Source: CALOFP01 sp942492635
GTDB lineage: Bacteria > UBP6 > UBA1177 > CALOFP01
Reading direction: 5' to 3'
Assembly (NCBI GenBank): GCA_942492635.1
Contig: CALOFP010000001.1
Span: 124,001-188,000 of the forward strand
DNA length: 64,000 nucleotides
The translations under genes and the position numbers were made by a program. Positions 49,678-58,107 of the stretch are shown here, in pieces (position 1 is the stretch's first letter; every line of letters begins with the position of its first letter). Below the pieces are notes generated by a model. The model had not been told where the DNA came from and made no database searches. It worked only from the letters and a program-made list of their open reading frames with translations.

Positions 49678-50928
49678 TTACATGAGTTCTATTTTCTCCG
49701 GCCAGGGATTTTTCAATGCTGAATTCCATGTTTTATCGATGTATTGGTGTGTATAGATCTGCTCAGCAAGATGAAAAAGGTAACTTCCTCTTTCGGTTAA
49801 TCTCCAGCATCTTCTTTCTCTTGTCAGCAGGCCCATTTTCGATGCCAATAAAAGTTCTTTCCCGAAATCATCGTTAAGCGATCGATCGAAAAGTTCTTCA
49901 TAGCGAAAATCGGACAACTCCCCGTTGTAACAGTTCCAGAAAAGCCAGTAGAGCGATCTCGTTCTTTCGTTGAATTTCATTCTGAGTGCGGTGGGAATCT
50001 GTTTTCGATTTACGGATTTTATATAATCATCGACAGAGAATGTGTTGACCTTGAAATTTTTTTTACCGAGTGTAGCGGCGCTCGGACCGAATCCTAAAAA
50101 GTTATCCCGGGTGATTGAGGAGTATTTCGGGGTTCCGGCTTTTGCAAATGTCCATACGGATGTTCTTTCGAATCCGGCCTCTTCCGATGTCTTTAAAAGT
50201 GTTTTCAGAAGTCTTTTCTTCTCTCTGTGACTGAGGGGCTTTCTCTCGTTTTTTGCGTAGGAAAAATCGATGAAGGGATATGTGGAAATCTGTGTCGCTC
50301 CCTTCTCTGCTGCGATCAGGAAATCTTTTCGAAGATCCTCATTTTGTTGTCCCGGTATTCCGAAAATGAGATCCACATCTATTGCCTTGAAATTGTTTTT
50401 GGACAGTGTTACGAGTGATTTTTCGGGATTGTGATAGGTTCTTCCCAATTGCGCCAGTATAGAATCGGAAAAGGACTGTACTCCGAGACTTACCATATCG
50501 AAACCTGCGTCGACTATTTTCGCTGAGGAAGAATGGGTTACATCTCTCGGATGAAGTTCGATTCCCGTATTTCCAATGATGTCGAAATACTTTTTTATGT
50601 GCAGTATGATTTTGTGAAGACCATCATCCATCAATGCGGGACTTCCGCCGCCGAAATAGATACTTGTCACCTCCCTTCTACTCTCAAAACTTCTTACCGA
50701 AACAGTGTCGATCTCCTTCAAGAGAGCGTCTAGATAGCTTTTCGATTTATCCATATCAAACTTCGTCTTGTAGTATGGACAGAATGGACAGAGAGTTCTG
50801 CAGAAGGGAATATGAACATAAATCCCCAGATTGGTAACGTTAAGATCGGGAATGTAGTTTATAGATTTCACAAAAGTGAATGGATCCAACTGGTGTCCGA
50901 GAAGTATCCTTAGAATATTTGTGAGCAT
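49678..50928 (-). CDS. HemW-like radical SAM protein
   Basis: 416 residues, GTAGGAGTTTC before ATG. The radical SAM Fe-S motif is CRTLCPFCPYYKT, with CxxxCxxC and the aromatic HemN-type continuation. It continues with SIYFGGGSPALMDD, IELHPRDV, VSLGVQSFSDSILAQLGRTY and IDVDLIFGIPGQ. The C-terminal HemN-like region contains NFLGFGPSA and a winged helix-like end (LTRERRCWRLTERGSYL). HemW relatives bind haem or carry out radical SAM chemistry, and many are not coproporphyrinogen oxidases. The gene stands alone, so its substrate is open. Relatives include HutW and ChuW. Confidence 0.88.
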   Translation of the reverse strand: MLTNILRILLGHQLDPFTFVKSINYIPDLNVTNLGIYVHIPFCRTLCPFCPYYKTKFDMDKSKSYLDALLKEIDTVSVRSFESRREVTSIYFGGGSPALMDDGLHKIILHIKKYFDIIGNTGIELHPRDVTHSSSAKIVDAGFDMVSLGVQSFSDSILAQLGRTYHNPEKSLVTLSKNNFKAIDVDLIFGIPGQQNEDLRKDFLIAAEKGATQISTYPFIDFSYAKNERKPLSHREKKRLLKTLLKTSEEAGFERTSVWTFAKAGTPKYSSITRDNFLGFGPSAATLGKKNFKVNTFSVDDYIKSVNRKQIPTALRMKFNERTRSLYWLFWNCYNGELSDFRYEELFDRSLNDDFGKELLLASKMGLLTRERRCWRLTERGSYLFHLAEQIYTHQYIDKTWNSALKNPWPEKIELM

Positions 50929-51077
50929 ACGAAACTCCTACTGAAATATCATTCCATGCAATCAGTTTCCAAGAGATTATTACCAAACTTAAGTACTGTC
51001 CAGAAAAGTACGGATTCCAGAGCAAGTGATCTGTTTGAACGCTTTATATCCGACAACACCTATCATCTTGTATTTTT

Positions 51078-51105
51078 TTGACATTTTTCGATCCATATGA
51101 ATAAT
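51078..51105 (+). promoter_or_regulatory. Sigma-70 type promoter candidate
   Basis: TTGACA (51078-51083), 16-base spacer, AATAAT (51100-51105). Initiation would fall about 30 bases before the ATG at 51145 of the Cys-rich lipoprotein gene, which has ACGAGGTCTCAA as ribosome-binding site. Confidence 0.45.
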
Positions 51106-51144
51106 CGTGGGATACTTTAACCATAAACACATACGAGGTCTCAA

Positions 51145-53058
51145 ATGAAGAACACTCCGTTTTTGCTGATTTTATCATTCATTATCGCCATTTCCTGCGG
51201 ATCGGAAAGCAGCAGGAAAGCAAAAGATGACCTGTTGAACTCCGACAAGGACACGGCTTCAGACTCTTCTGATGAATCTGTAAGGGACAAAGACACCGGC
51301 ACGGACATCGACAAGGACACGTATACGGATATGGACAAGAAGCCAGACAAAGACGAAGATTCTGACAAGGATAAGGCTACAGATACCGATAGTGAACCCG
51401 ACTATAATTCGGGCTGTGAGGATATTGACGGCGACGGACATTTTACTTTTGATCCTGAAACATGCCGAAAGGGCGATGATGCCTGTGACAACCCCATAGG
51501 TTCAAACGAGTACAACTGGACAAAAAACGGATGCGAAAACTGCATAGATATCGATGAGGATGGCTACGGAGAAAATTGCGATCTCGGTCCGGACTGCCAG
51601 GACCGCTCAGCCGACTATCATGAAAACTGTCCATCATGCACCGATGCCGATGGCGACGGACACGACGCCTACGATGCACTCTTCTGCCCTACCGGTGACG
51701 ATTACTGCGATAACGATGCCATGAACCATTCAAAAAACGCTTGCGCAAAGTGTGTGGACTCGGACGGTGACGGCTATGGTGAAAACTGCGACAGGGGAAC
51801 TGACTCATGTGATGACGATCCATACAGCTGGACTGCTCCTAACTGTGGAAACTGCAGAGACAGTGATAAGGACGGCTACAGAGTCAACTGCGACGATTTG
51901 GGAAATGGCAAAGATGAATGTGATGACAATCCAGCTGCATGGACAACAAACGGCTGTGTGCAGTGTCATGACATCGACGGCGACGGATTCGGAATCGACT
52001 GCGACAGCGGTCCGGACAGCTGTGAAGACGATATAAACAACTGGACACCTGACGGCTGCAACAACTGCGTTGACGCTGATGGAGACGGTCATGGTGAAAG
52101 CTGCGATAAAGGACCGGACGCCTGCGATGACAAAGCCGGTTCATGGACTCAGTCAGGCTGTATGAATTGCGTTGATATGGATGGTGACGGTCACGGTGAA
52201 AGCTGTGACATGGGTCCGGATCACTGTGACGACAATGTTGATAATTGGACTGAAAACGGATGCAGCAGCTGTGATGACAAGGATAGTGACGGCTACGGCA
52301 ACAGCTGTGACAAAGGAAAGGACTGTGATGACAGCACATCGACAGGATCTTTGTGCCATAAAAATTGCAGATCATTTTTCAGGGATGTGGATGGTGACAA
52401 CTACGGCGTATACACAGATACCGTCAACAGCAGATGTACCGCTCCGGAAGGTTATACTCAAAATGGTGGCGACTGTGACGACAGCGCAGAATGGGGAGCT
52501 CCATGTCACACCGGCTGTGCGACATACTACGAAGATCGCGACGAGGATCGCTACGGTGCGGGTGAAGGATATACCGGCTGTCTCCGACCAGGATATTTCA
52601 GCTCATACTGCTCAAACAATTACGACTGTGCGCCTGATGATGAAAGGTCGTGGGATAGTTGCTGGAGGCTTTCGGACAATGGCGACGGTACTATTTCAGA
52701 CAGTGAAACCGGGCTGATGTGGATAAAAACCGCAGATACTAAAGCATCATGGCAGAATTCAATAAACGCCTGCGCCAGCCTTGCTTTCAGAGGCTACGAT
52801 GACTGGAGGCTACCCACAGAAACAGAGCTTAAAACCATTTATATGGCTCAATACGGCACCGGTGGAAGCTACACAGGCAACGGCTGTCACTGGAACGAAC
52901 TCTTTTTTGAAGGCGAGTGTTCAATGGTTTGGACAGCAGATGAATACAACTCTTTAGAAGGTGTCTACATCCAATTCAACTCAGCCTCGCTCATAAAACT
53001 GCACACATCTAAAATGAGCTCAGTTCCGACATATCGTTGTGTCAGGAATGAACTGTAG
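51145..53058 (+). CDS. Lipoprotein with Cys-rich calcium-type repeats and DUF1566 domain
   Basis: 637 residues, lipoprotein signal MKNTPFLLILSFIIAISC. An Asp/Ser/Lys-rich linker (about 25-90) leads into about nine repeats with the pattern C-x-D-x-DGDG-Y/H-G-x-x-C-D-x-G-x-D-x-C-x-D (for example CVDSDGDGYGENCD, CHDIDGDGFGIDCD, CVDADGDGHGESCD), resembling thrombospondin type 3 calcium-binding repeats. The C-terminal 150 residues form a DUF1566/Lcl domain (DNGDGTISDSETGLMWIK, WRLPTETEL, VPTYRCVR). Outer-membrane surface display is likely. Function is unknown. Confidence 0.87.
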   Translation: MKNTPFLLILSFIIAISCGSESSRKAKDDLLNSDKDTASDSSDESVRDKDTGTDIDKDTYTDMDKKPDKDEDSDKDKATDTDSEPDYNSGCEDIDGDGHFTFDPETCRKGDDACDNPIGSNEYNWTKNGCENCIDIDEDGYGENCDLGPDCQDRSADYHENCPSCTDADGDGHDAYDALFCPTGDDYCDNDAMNHSKNACAKCVDSDGDGYGENCDRGTDSCDDDPYSWTAPNCGNCRDSDKDGYRVNCDDLGNGKDECDDNPAAWTTNGCVQCHDIDGDGFGIDCDSGPDSCEDDINNWTPDGCNNCVDADGDGHGESCDKGPDACDDKAGSWTQSGCMNCVDMDGDGHGESCDMGPDHCDDNVDNWTENGCSSCDDKDSDGYGNSCDKGKDCDDSTSTGSLCHKNCRSFFRDVDGDNYGVYTDTVNSRCTAPEGYTQNGGDCDDSAEWGAPCHTGCATYYEDRDEDRYGAGEGYTGCLRPGYFSSYCSNNYDCAPDDERSWDSCWRLSDNGDGTISDSETGLMWIKTADTKASWQNSINACASLAFRGYDDWRLPTETELKTIYMAQYGTGGSYTGNGCHWNELFFEGECSMVWTADEYNSLEGVYIQFNSASLIKLHTSKMSSVPTYRCVRNEL

Positions 53059-53585
53059 ACGAGGGCAACCATTGTGGACATTGGGACTATTGATGGACAG
53101 AGATGGACCAGTCTTCGGGTGATAATCGTGTTTGAATGCAGGAGAGAAATCCATACTACGGATACTGTATTAAAATCATGGTAATCATTGAATCAGCGTA
53201 ATCTGTGGTCTTTATCGGTGAGCATCTGTAAAATCTGCGGTCTTTTTCAACATTTTTGTTGGCAAGTACCCTTTTTTGCCTTAAAAGCGGCTGATATTTC
53301 TTGGGAAAAAGCCTATGCACACAAATCAGTGCTTTTTAAAAAAGGCAATGTTTTCATAAAGTTAAAAGACTTTCAACATTTTTCTCAACATTAACCGTCT
53401 AATATAACTGGCGTTATCACACTTGTTGAAACTCTGTTGATTTGTGTTGAAAAATGTCGAAAAATTTTATGACAAATTCACAATATTTTTTATAACATTT
53501 ACAAAAATTATTTTTAATTCTTTCACAGGCTATTCAATCGAAACTATCCTTGTAATGAATTTATCTGAAGATATTTTACAAAACG
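53059..53585. repeat. Intergenic gap with dispersed repeat remnants
   Basis: No gene. GATGGACCAGTCTTCGGGTGATAATCGTG (53101-53130) resembles the repeat near 49575, and the GTAATCATTGAATCAGCGTAATCTGTGG piece belongs to the GATTACGCTGATT family. ACATTTTTGTTGGCAA at 53250-53265 recurs exactly at 55993-56008. The rest is AT-rich, with GTTGAAA/TTTCAAC inverted motifs. Confidence 0.5.
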
Positions 53586-55109
53586 TCAGCCGATGGTATA
53601 GACCGCTGCTGTTTTTCCGGGAATTGATACATTCATCCTGCCGTAACAATCAATGGTGGCGTCACTGCAGCCGGATATTTTGTCCATCAACCTTGTTCCC
53701 TGAGGCATAAGCTCCTTGATTCTGGTTGGGATGTTGCTGTTTTTATGAATTTCCACAGGAAGCGGATACTCCATATCTCCTCTTCCATTGTTCATTACGA
53801 CAACAACGACATCTCCTCTGTATTCTCTCATGTAAGCGTAGACAAAATGATCGGCATGCAGGGTAAACAGGTAGCCGCTTTGGATCGCCCTACTGTTTTT
53901 CCTGAAACCTATCAAAGACTTAGTGTGATTGAATACCGAAAATTCAAAATCGTGCTCACTTTTGGGTTGGTGTCCTGAAAAGATGTGCCACGGCATGTCC
54001 TTTCTATTATCCGGATCGGCATACCCCTCCATCCCTATTTCGGTTCCATAATAGATCTGGGGAATTCCTCTTGTGGTGAATAAAAATGTGAGACAGTACT
54101 TTAGAATTTTCTCTGTGAGATCTCTGTCCCAGTGTCCGACTCTCTCCTGGATTTCTGTGGTTATTCTCTTGCTTAAATCGTGGTTATCAAGAAGAGTTAC
54201 AAGCCTGTTGGCGTTGGTGTAGCGATCATCCATATCAAGAATTCCATTCTTTTCTCCCTGGGCGAATCTCGGCCTGGCAATATCGGTCATTGGGTTGTCC
54301 CACACAAGACTTCCCATAATCGCTCCGCAAAGTGGAAAATCGAAGAGTGTATCAAAATCGTGGTCTCTCTGATATTTTGAGATTTTGTCACTGTCCCATT
54401 CGAGAACTTCACCTATCAGTGAAATTTCAGGATGGCTAGTCTTGATGTAGGATTTGAAATAGTACCAGAACTTGTTTTCCACATGTTTTACTGTATCCAT
54501 TCTTATGGCATCTATTCCCGTCTGCTCAATCCACTCGACAATGTTCTGGATAAAGTAGTCGGCTGTATCGGAATGGTCGTGGTCCAAATCGGGAAGCCCA
54601 CATAGAGATCCGTCCACTACACCAGTGCCGCTGTTGTATTTCAACGACTTCACCTCATCGCTAACCTGACTATGGAAATCCGGGGTGTGGTATCCCGTAT
54701 GATTCACAACCATATCAAGGATCACCTTTATTCCGGCCCGGTGAAACTTGTCGACAAGATCTCTTAAATACTTTCTACTTCCCTCTTCATATCCCGATTT
54801 TGAACTGTAGAGATGGGGATCGACCTTTTCAAAATCGATTGCCCAGTATCCGTGATAGCCGGCTGAATCACCAAGATCTGCAATATTCAGATATACCGGT
54901 GTGATCCATACGGCTGTAATTCCGAGATTTGTCAGATAGGGAATCTTTTTCTCCAGACCTTCAAAATCGCCTCCGTGAAAATGTCTCGGATTATTGATAT
55001 CCCACGGCACATTGTTTTGACTGTTTCCGTTGGCAAAACGGTCGGTAAGTACGAAATAGATCACATCTTCCTGGGTAATAGGTCCAATCGATTTTCTCTC
55101 CATCATCAT
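53586..55109 (-). CDS. GH13 alpha-amylase family glycosidase, cytoplasmic
   Basis: 507 residues, no signal peptide; GGGAGGAAATG upstream. The GH13 barrel shows LTDRFANGNSQNN, GITAVWITPVYLN, VILDMVVNHTGYHTPDF (region I), GIDAIRMDTVKHV (region II, nucleophile Asp), LIGEVLEWDSDK (region III, acid Glu) and LLDNHDLSKRI (region IV). The C-terminal beta domain ends with VSIPGKTAAVYTIG. Without export it would act on intracellular glycogen or maltodextrins. No other glycogen gene is nearby. Confidence 0.92.
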   Translation of the reverse strand: MMMERKSIGPITQEDVIYFVLTDRFANGNSQNNVPWDINNPRHFHGGDFEGLEKKIPYLTNLGITAVWITPVYLNIADLGDSAGYHGYWAIDFEKVDPHLYSSKSGYEEGSRKYLRDLVDKFHRAGIKVILDMVVNHTGYHTPDFHSQVSDEVKSLKYNSGTGVVDGSLCGLPDLDHDHSDTADYFIQNIVEWIEQTGIDAIRMDTVKHVENKFWYYFKSYIKTSHPEISLIGEVLEWDSDKISKYQRDHDFDTLFDFPLCGAIMGSLVWDNPMTDIARPRFAQGEKNGILDMDDRYTNANRLVTLLDNHDLSKRITTEIQERVGHWDRDLTEKILKYCLTFLFTTRGIPQIYYGTEIGMEGYADPDNRKDMPWHIFSGHQPKSEHDFEFSVFNHTKSLIGFRKNSRAIQSGYLFTLHADHFVYAYMREYRGDVVVVVMNNGRGDMEYPLPVEIHKNSNIPTRIKELMPQGTRLMDKISGCSDATIDCYGRMNVSIPGKTAAVYTIG

Positions 55110-55217
55110 TTCCTCCCTGGTTTTTGAATCATAAAAACATTCAAGACAGCAACAAATGCCGCCTGCGCTTTTAAATAAATCATTGTGAATTTATTTTTGA
55201 ATTGTGATCTTTCTATT

Positions 55218-55895
55218 TCATTTTAGCAATTTATTTTTTTCGAGTTGATCCCTTTTTGCCTTCGCCGCTTCCATGTGTGCGAGTCGGGTCGGGATTGGAA
55301 TTCTATATTTTCCCGTCATCCGGAGCATTATGGCGTTGGCTTCCTCTATTCCCACAAGGTGACCGGGAGATATGAAAACCGGCTTGACTCCGGTTCTGGT
55401 ACGTAGCACTGTTCCTATCTTTTCACCCTCTTTTCCGTAGAGGTAACTCCACTCGCCTTTTTGGTTTCCGGGTTGTTGAAATGTGCCGAAGAGTCTCGAT
55501 TTGGCACACCCGATTGAGGGGATGCCGAGTATGAGTCCCAGATGGGCGGCAACTCCCATTTTCCTGGGATGAGCGATTCCCTGTCCGTCGAAAACAATAA
55601 TGTCGGGAACCTTTTTCAACTTCCGTATCGTCTTGAGCGCAACGGGGCCCTCCCGAAATGTGAGGTAGCCGGGAATGTAGGGCATTCTGACCTGATCAAT
55701 ATTCGTTACAATTTCTACAACTTCAAGTGAGGGATATTCAATAAGGACAACGGTACACAGAGCCGTCTCTCCGGAAAATGCAAGATCGACTCCGGCGACG
55801 AGCGAAATTTGATCGGGCCGACCGTTTATGACAAGTTTTTGTGCAAGAGTCTCCTGCACGAATTTCAATCTCGATATTCTTTCCGTAGTCATCAA
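55218..55895 (-). CDS. nfi: Endonuclease V (deoxyinosine 3' endonuclease)
   Basis: 225 residues. Catalytic Asp37 in SLVAGVDLAFSG, the Tyr wedge motif in RMPYIPGYLTFREGP, a second Asp in DIIVFDGQGIAHPRKMGVAAHLG, GIPSIGCAKSRLFG and a conserved FISPGHLVGIEEA. Nfi cleaves near hypoxanthine or uracil in DNA and starts their repair. Length is standard. It is a monocistronic gene 108 bases from the amylase start. Confidence 0.95.
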   Translation of the reverse strand: MMTTERISRLKFVQETLAQKLVINGRPDQISLVAGVDLAFSGETALCTVVLIEYPSLEVVEIVTNIDQVRMPYIPGYLTFREGPVALKTIRKLKKVPDIIVFDGQGIAHPRKMGVAAHLGLILGIPSIGCAKSRLFGTFQQPGNQKGEWSYLYGKEGEKIGTVLRTRTGVKPVFISPGHLVGIEEANAIMLRMTGKYRIPIPTRLAHMEAAKAKRDQLEKNKLLK

Positions 55896-56391
55896 TCCAC
55901 CTAAAATTTCAGATTTTGATATATTTTACCATTTCGAACGCGATTAAATGGGAGCTTTCAAAATTTTTTTCTAAGGGAATGTCGGGTTCTCCACATTTTT
56001 GTTGGCAAAGCTCACCTGAGCATATAAAACCTGCCGAAATCAATAGGAAAATCACTATGCACAAAAAAATGTTCTCCAAAATCATCTCAATGTTTTCAAA
56101 CAGTTACAAGATAAAACCAAAAAACAAAAGAACTAGAAGCCCGATTTAACGGCGGATATCCCGCATGTTTACAAAATGTTGAGATTTGTGGAAAATTGGA
56201 ACAGAAATTGACATCTCAAGGATTACGGCACAATCAACTTCACGAAAAATGCATCGTGTTTTCGGATCACTAGAAACTAACTACCCGCCGGTTCCAAAAC
56301 AAAATCGTTTAAAAACATTTAAATTGCCCAATGTTGAAAATGGGTAGAAGAGAAAGTTTGAAAAGCACATTCTTCCATTTGTCCACATCAA

Positions 56392-56409
56392 TGCACATTT
56401 TTATGTGCA
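56392..56409. repeat. Perfect hairpin upstream of the decarboxylase gene
   Basis: TGCACAT and ATGTGCA are perfect 7-base arms around TTTT. It lies about 30 bases upstream of the -35-like box and could be an operator. The loop and flanks give no terminator T-run. Confidence 0.45.
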
Positions 56410-56439
56410 GAAAGATCGGGGTTTTTTCCTTCCGGCGGC

Positions 56440-56467
56440 TTGAATTTGTTTTTTGCAGGCGTACTAT
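56440..56467 (+). promoter_or_regulatory. Sigma-70 type promoter candidate
   Basis: TTGAAT (56440-56445), 16-base spacer, TACTAT (56462-56467). It lies 35 bases before the decarboxylase ATG at 56503, whose ribosome-binding site is ACGGAGATTAG. Confidence 0.4.
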
Positions 56468-56502
56468 TGTGGACGCAACACGTTTTTTGACGGAGATTAG
56501 AT

Positions 56503-57915
56503 ATGAATAAACTGGAACCTTCGAAGAAGGTCATGAGAAAGATGATCGAAAACGTATCAGCCTACCTCATGGAATATTATGAAAATGTCGACAACCATGC
56601 GGACCGTTCAGAAGAAGGGCTGAAAAGGGTTTTACGGGAAATGAAACCCAACCATGCCGCTCCGGAGGAGCCTTCAGCAACTTTCGAGGAGATAACTGAA
56701 AAGCTTTTCAGCGAAACCATTCCGCTCTCACTCAACACCGCAGGCGGCGGTAACCTTGCATACATTCCCGGAGGCGGACTTTTCGAATCGGCCCTTGCCG
56801 ACTTCATCACCGAGGGAACAAACCGCTACGTCGGCGTCAACTTCTCCGCGCCGCTGCTCTCACAGATGGAGGCGGAGGCTATCGGCTGGCTCTGTACTAT
56901 GGTCGGCTACGATGAGAAGGCGAGAGGAATATTCACAACAGGCGGTTCCATCGCCAACCTGACAGCACTCATCACCGGAAGAAGCGTCAAGCTTGATCCC
57001 GAAATCGGAAAGGGCGTGATCTACGGCAGCGAGCAGACACACCATTCCGTGTGGAAAGCCGCTTTCGCAGCGGGAATAATGCGACACCAGGTGAAAATAA
57101 TACCTGTCGACCAGTTCGGAAGAATGGATATTGATAAACTTAAAGACGAAATGAAGAAGGACAAAGCGGACGGACTCACGCCGTTCTTCATCGTCGCAAA
57201 CGGCGGAACGACGGATACGGGAACGGTAGATCCCATCGAGGAACTTTGCGAAATTGCGAAGGAAAACGACTGCTGGTTCCACGTTGACGGAGCATACGGT
57301 GGATTTTTCACAATGACCGAGAGGGGAAAGAAAGCTCTCAAGGGAATAAGCAAAGCGGATTCCATTACTCTCGACCCGCACAAGGGATTGTTTCTTCCCT
57401 ACGGAACCGGCACACTGCTTATTAAAAACGGACATCATCTGAGAAACGCCTTCACACATCAGGCTCCCTACATCACAGAGACCGTTGAAAGCGACAACCT
57501 CTGGGATTTCAGCGGAATGTCCCTCGAACTTTCACGTGCTGCACGCGGAATCAGGGTTTGGATTCCGATGAAACTCTACGGAATGAAGGTTTTCAGGCAG
57601 TACCTCGACGAAAAACTGGACCTTACCCAGGAGCTTTACGAGAAACTCTCCGCGGATTCCAGATGGGAGGTAATGAAAAAACCCGATCTCTCCCTTGTAG
57701 TGTTCAGATTCAACGATCCGTCAAAAAGCGATGAGGAGCTGAACAAAATAAACGCAAAGCTGATGAAGAATGTGAATAAAAAGGGAAGGGTCCACCTTTC
57801 CGGAACAACTGTCGACGGCAAGTTCGTCATCCGAGTATGCGTTCTCTCCTTCAGAACCCACGCTCACCACATGGAAAACCTTCTTGAGGACCTTCTGGAA
57901 GCTTCCGAGGGTTAG
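56503..57915 (+). CDS. Group II pyridoxal-phosphate amino acid decarboxylase
   Basis: 470 residues. Fold-type I group II motifs: NRYVGVNFSAPLLSQMEAEAIGWLCTM, FTTGGSIANLTALI, GSEQTHHSVWKAAFAAG with the PLP-stacking His, VANGGTTDTGTVDPIEEL, WFHVDGAYGGFFTM with the PLP Asp, and SITLDPHKGLFLPYGTG with Lys294. It removes the carboxyl of an aromatic amino acid, glutamate, diaminobutyrate or a similar substrate; the residues seen do not decide which. It stands alone with its own promoter candidate. Base composition is more GC-rich than the flanking gaps. Confidence 0.93.
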   Translation: MNKLEPSKKVMRKMIENVSAYLMEYYENVDNHADRSEEGLKRVLREMKPNHAAPEEPSATFEEITEKLFSETIPLSLNTAGGGNLAYIPGGGLFESALADFITEGTNRYVGVNFSAPLLSQMEAEAIGWLCTMVGYDEKARGIFTTGGSIANLTALITGRSVKLDPEIGKGVIYGSEQTHHSVWKAAFAAGIMRHQVKIIPVDQFGRMDIDKLKDEMKKDKADGLTPFFIVANGGTTDTGTVDPIEELCEIAKENDCWFHVDGAYGGFFTMTERGKKALKGISKADSITLDPHKGLFLPYGTGTLLIKNGHHLRNAFTHQAPYITETVESDNLWDFSGMSLELSRAARGIRVWIPMKLYGMKVFRQYLDEKLDLTQELYEKLSADSRWEVMKKPDLSLVVFRFNDPSKSDEELNKINAKLMKNVNKKGRVHLSGTTVDGKFVIRVCVLSFRTHAHHMENLLEDLLEASEG

Positions 57916-58059
57916 AAAAGCAGCATTCACCACCCATCTACCTTTCAAACATCAAAAATAAAATCAAGACATTACGCCTCACCTAAAACGTTTTCCATGA
58001 ATTCTCAAATCGCTACAAAACAGTCAATTTAAGCTAAAACACTTTTTGATTTCAATATC

Positions 58060-58084
58060 GCCCCCTCATTTGAAAAGAGGGGGC
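58060..58084. terminator. GC-rich hairpin between convergent genes
   Basis: GCCCCCTC (58060-58067) and GAGGGGGC (58077-58084) are perfect 8-base arms with a 9-base loop. It lies between the convergent decarboxylase and LysM genes, where a bidirectional terminator is expected, but neither side has a clear T-run. Confidence 0.5.
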
Positions 58085-58107
58085 ATGGAAAATATGCTGG
58101 AACGACT

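Larger units (their letters stand above)
55896..56502. other. Long intergenic region with hairpin and promoter candidate, no gene
   Basis: About 600 bases between divergent endonuclease V and decarboxylase genes. No credible ORF. It contains the repeat ACATTTTTGTTGGCAA (55993-56008), a perfect hairpin at 56392-56409 and a promoter candidate at 56440-56467. It probably holds control sites for the decarboxylase gene. Confidence 0.5.

Noticed and set aside
55916..56149. Plus-strand 77-residue frame upstream of the decarboxylase gene.
   Set aside because: No ribosome-binding site, low-complexity Lys/Asn-rich peptide, and it overlaps the ACATTTTTGTTGGCAA repeat.
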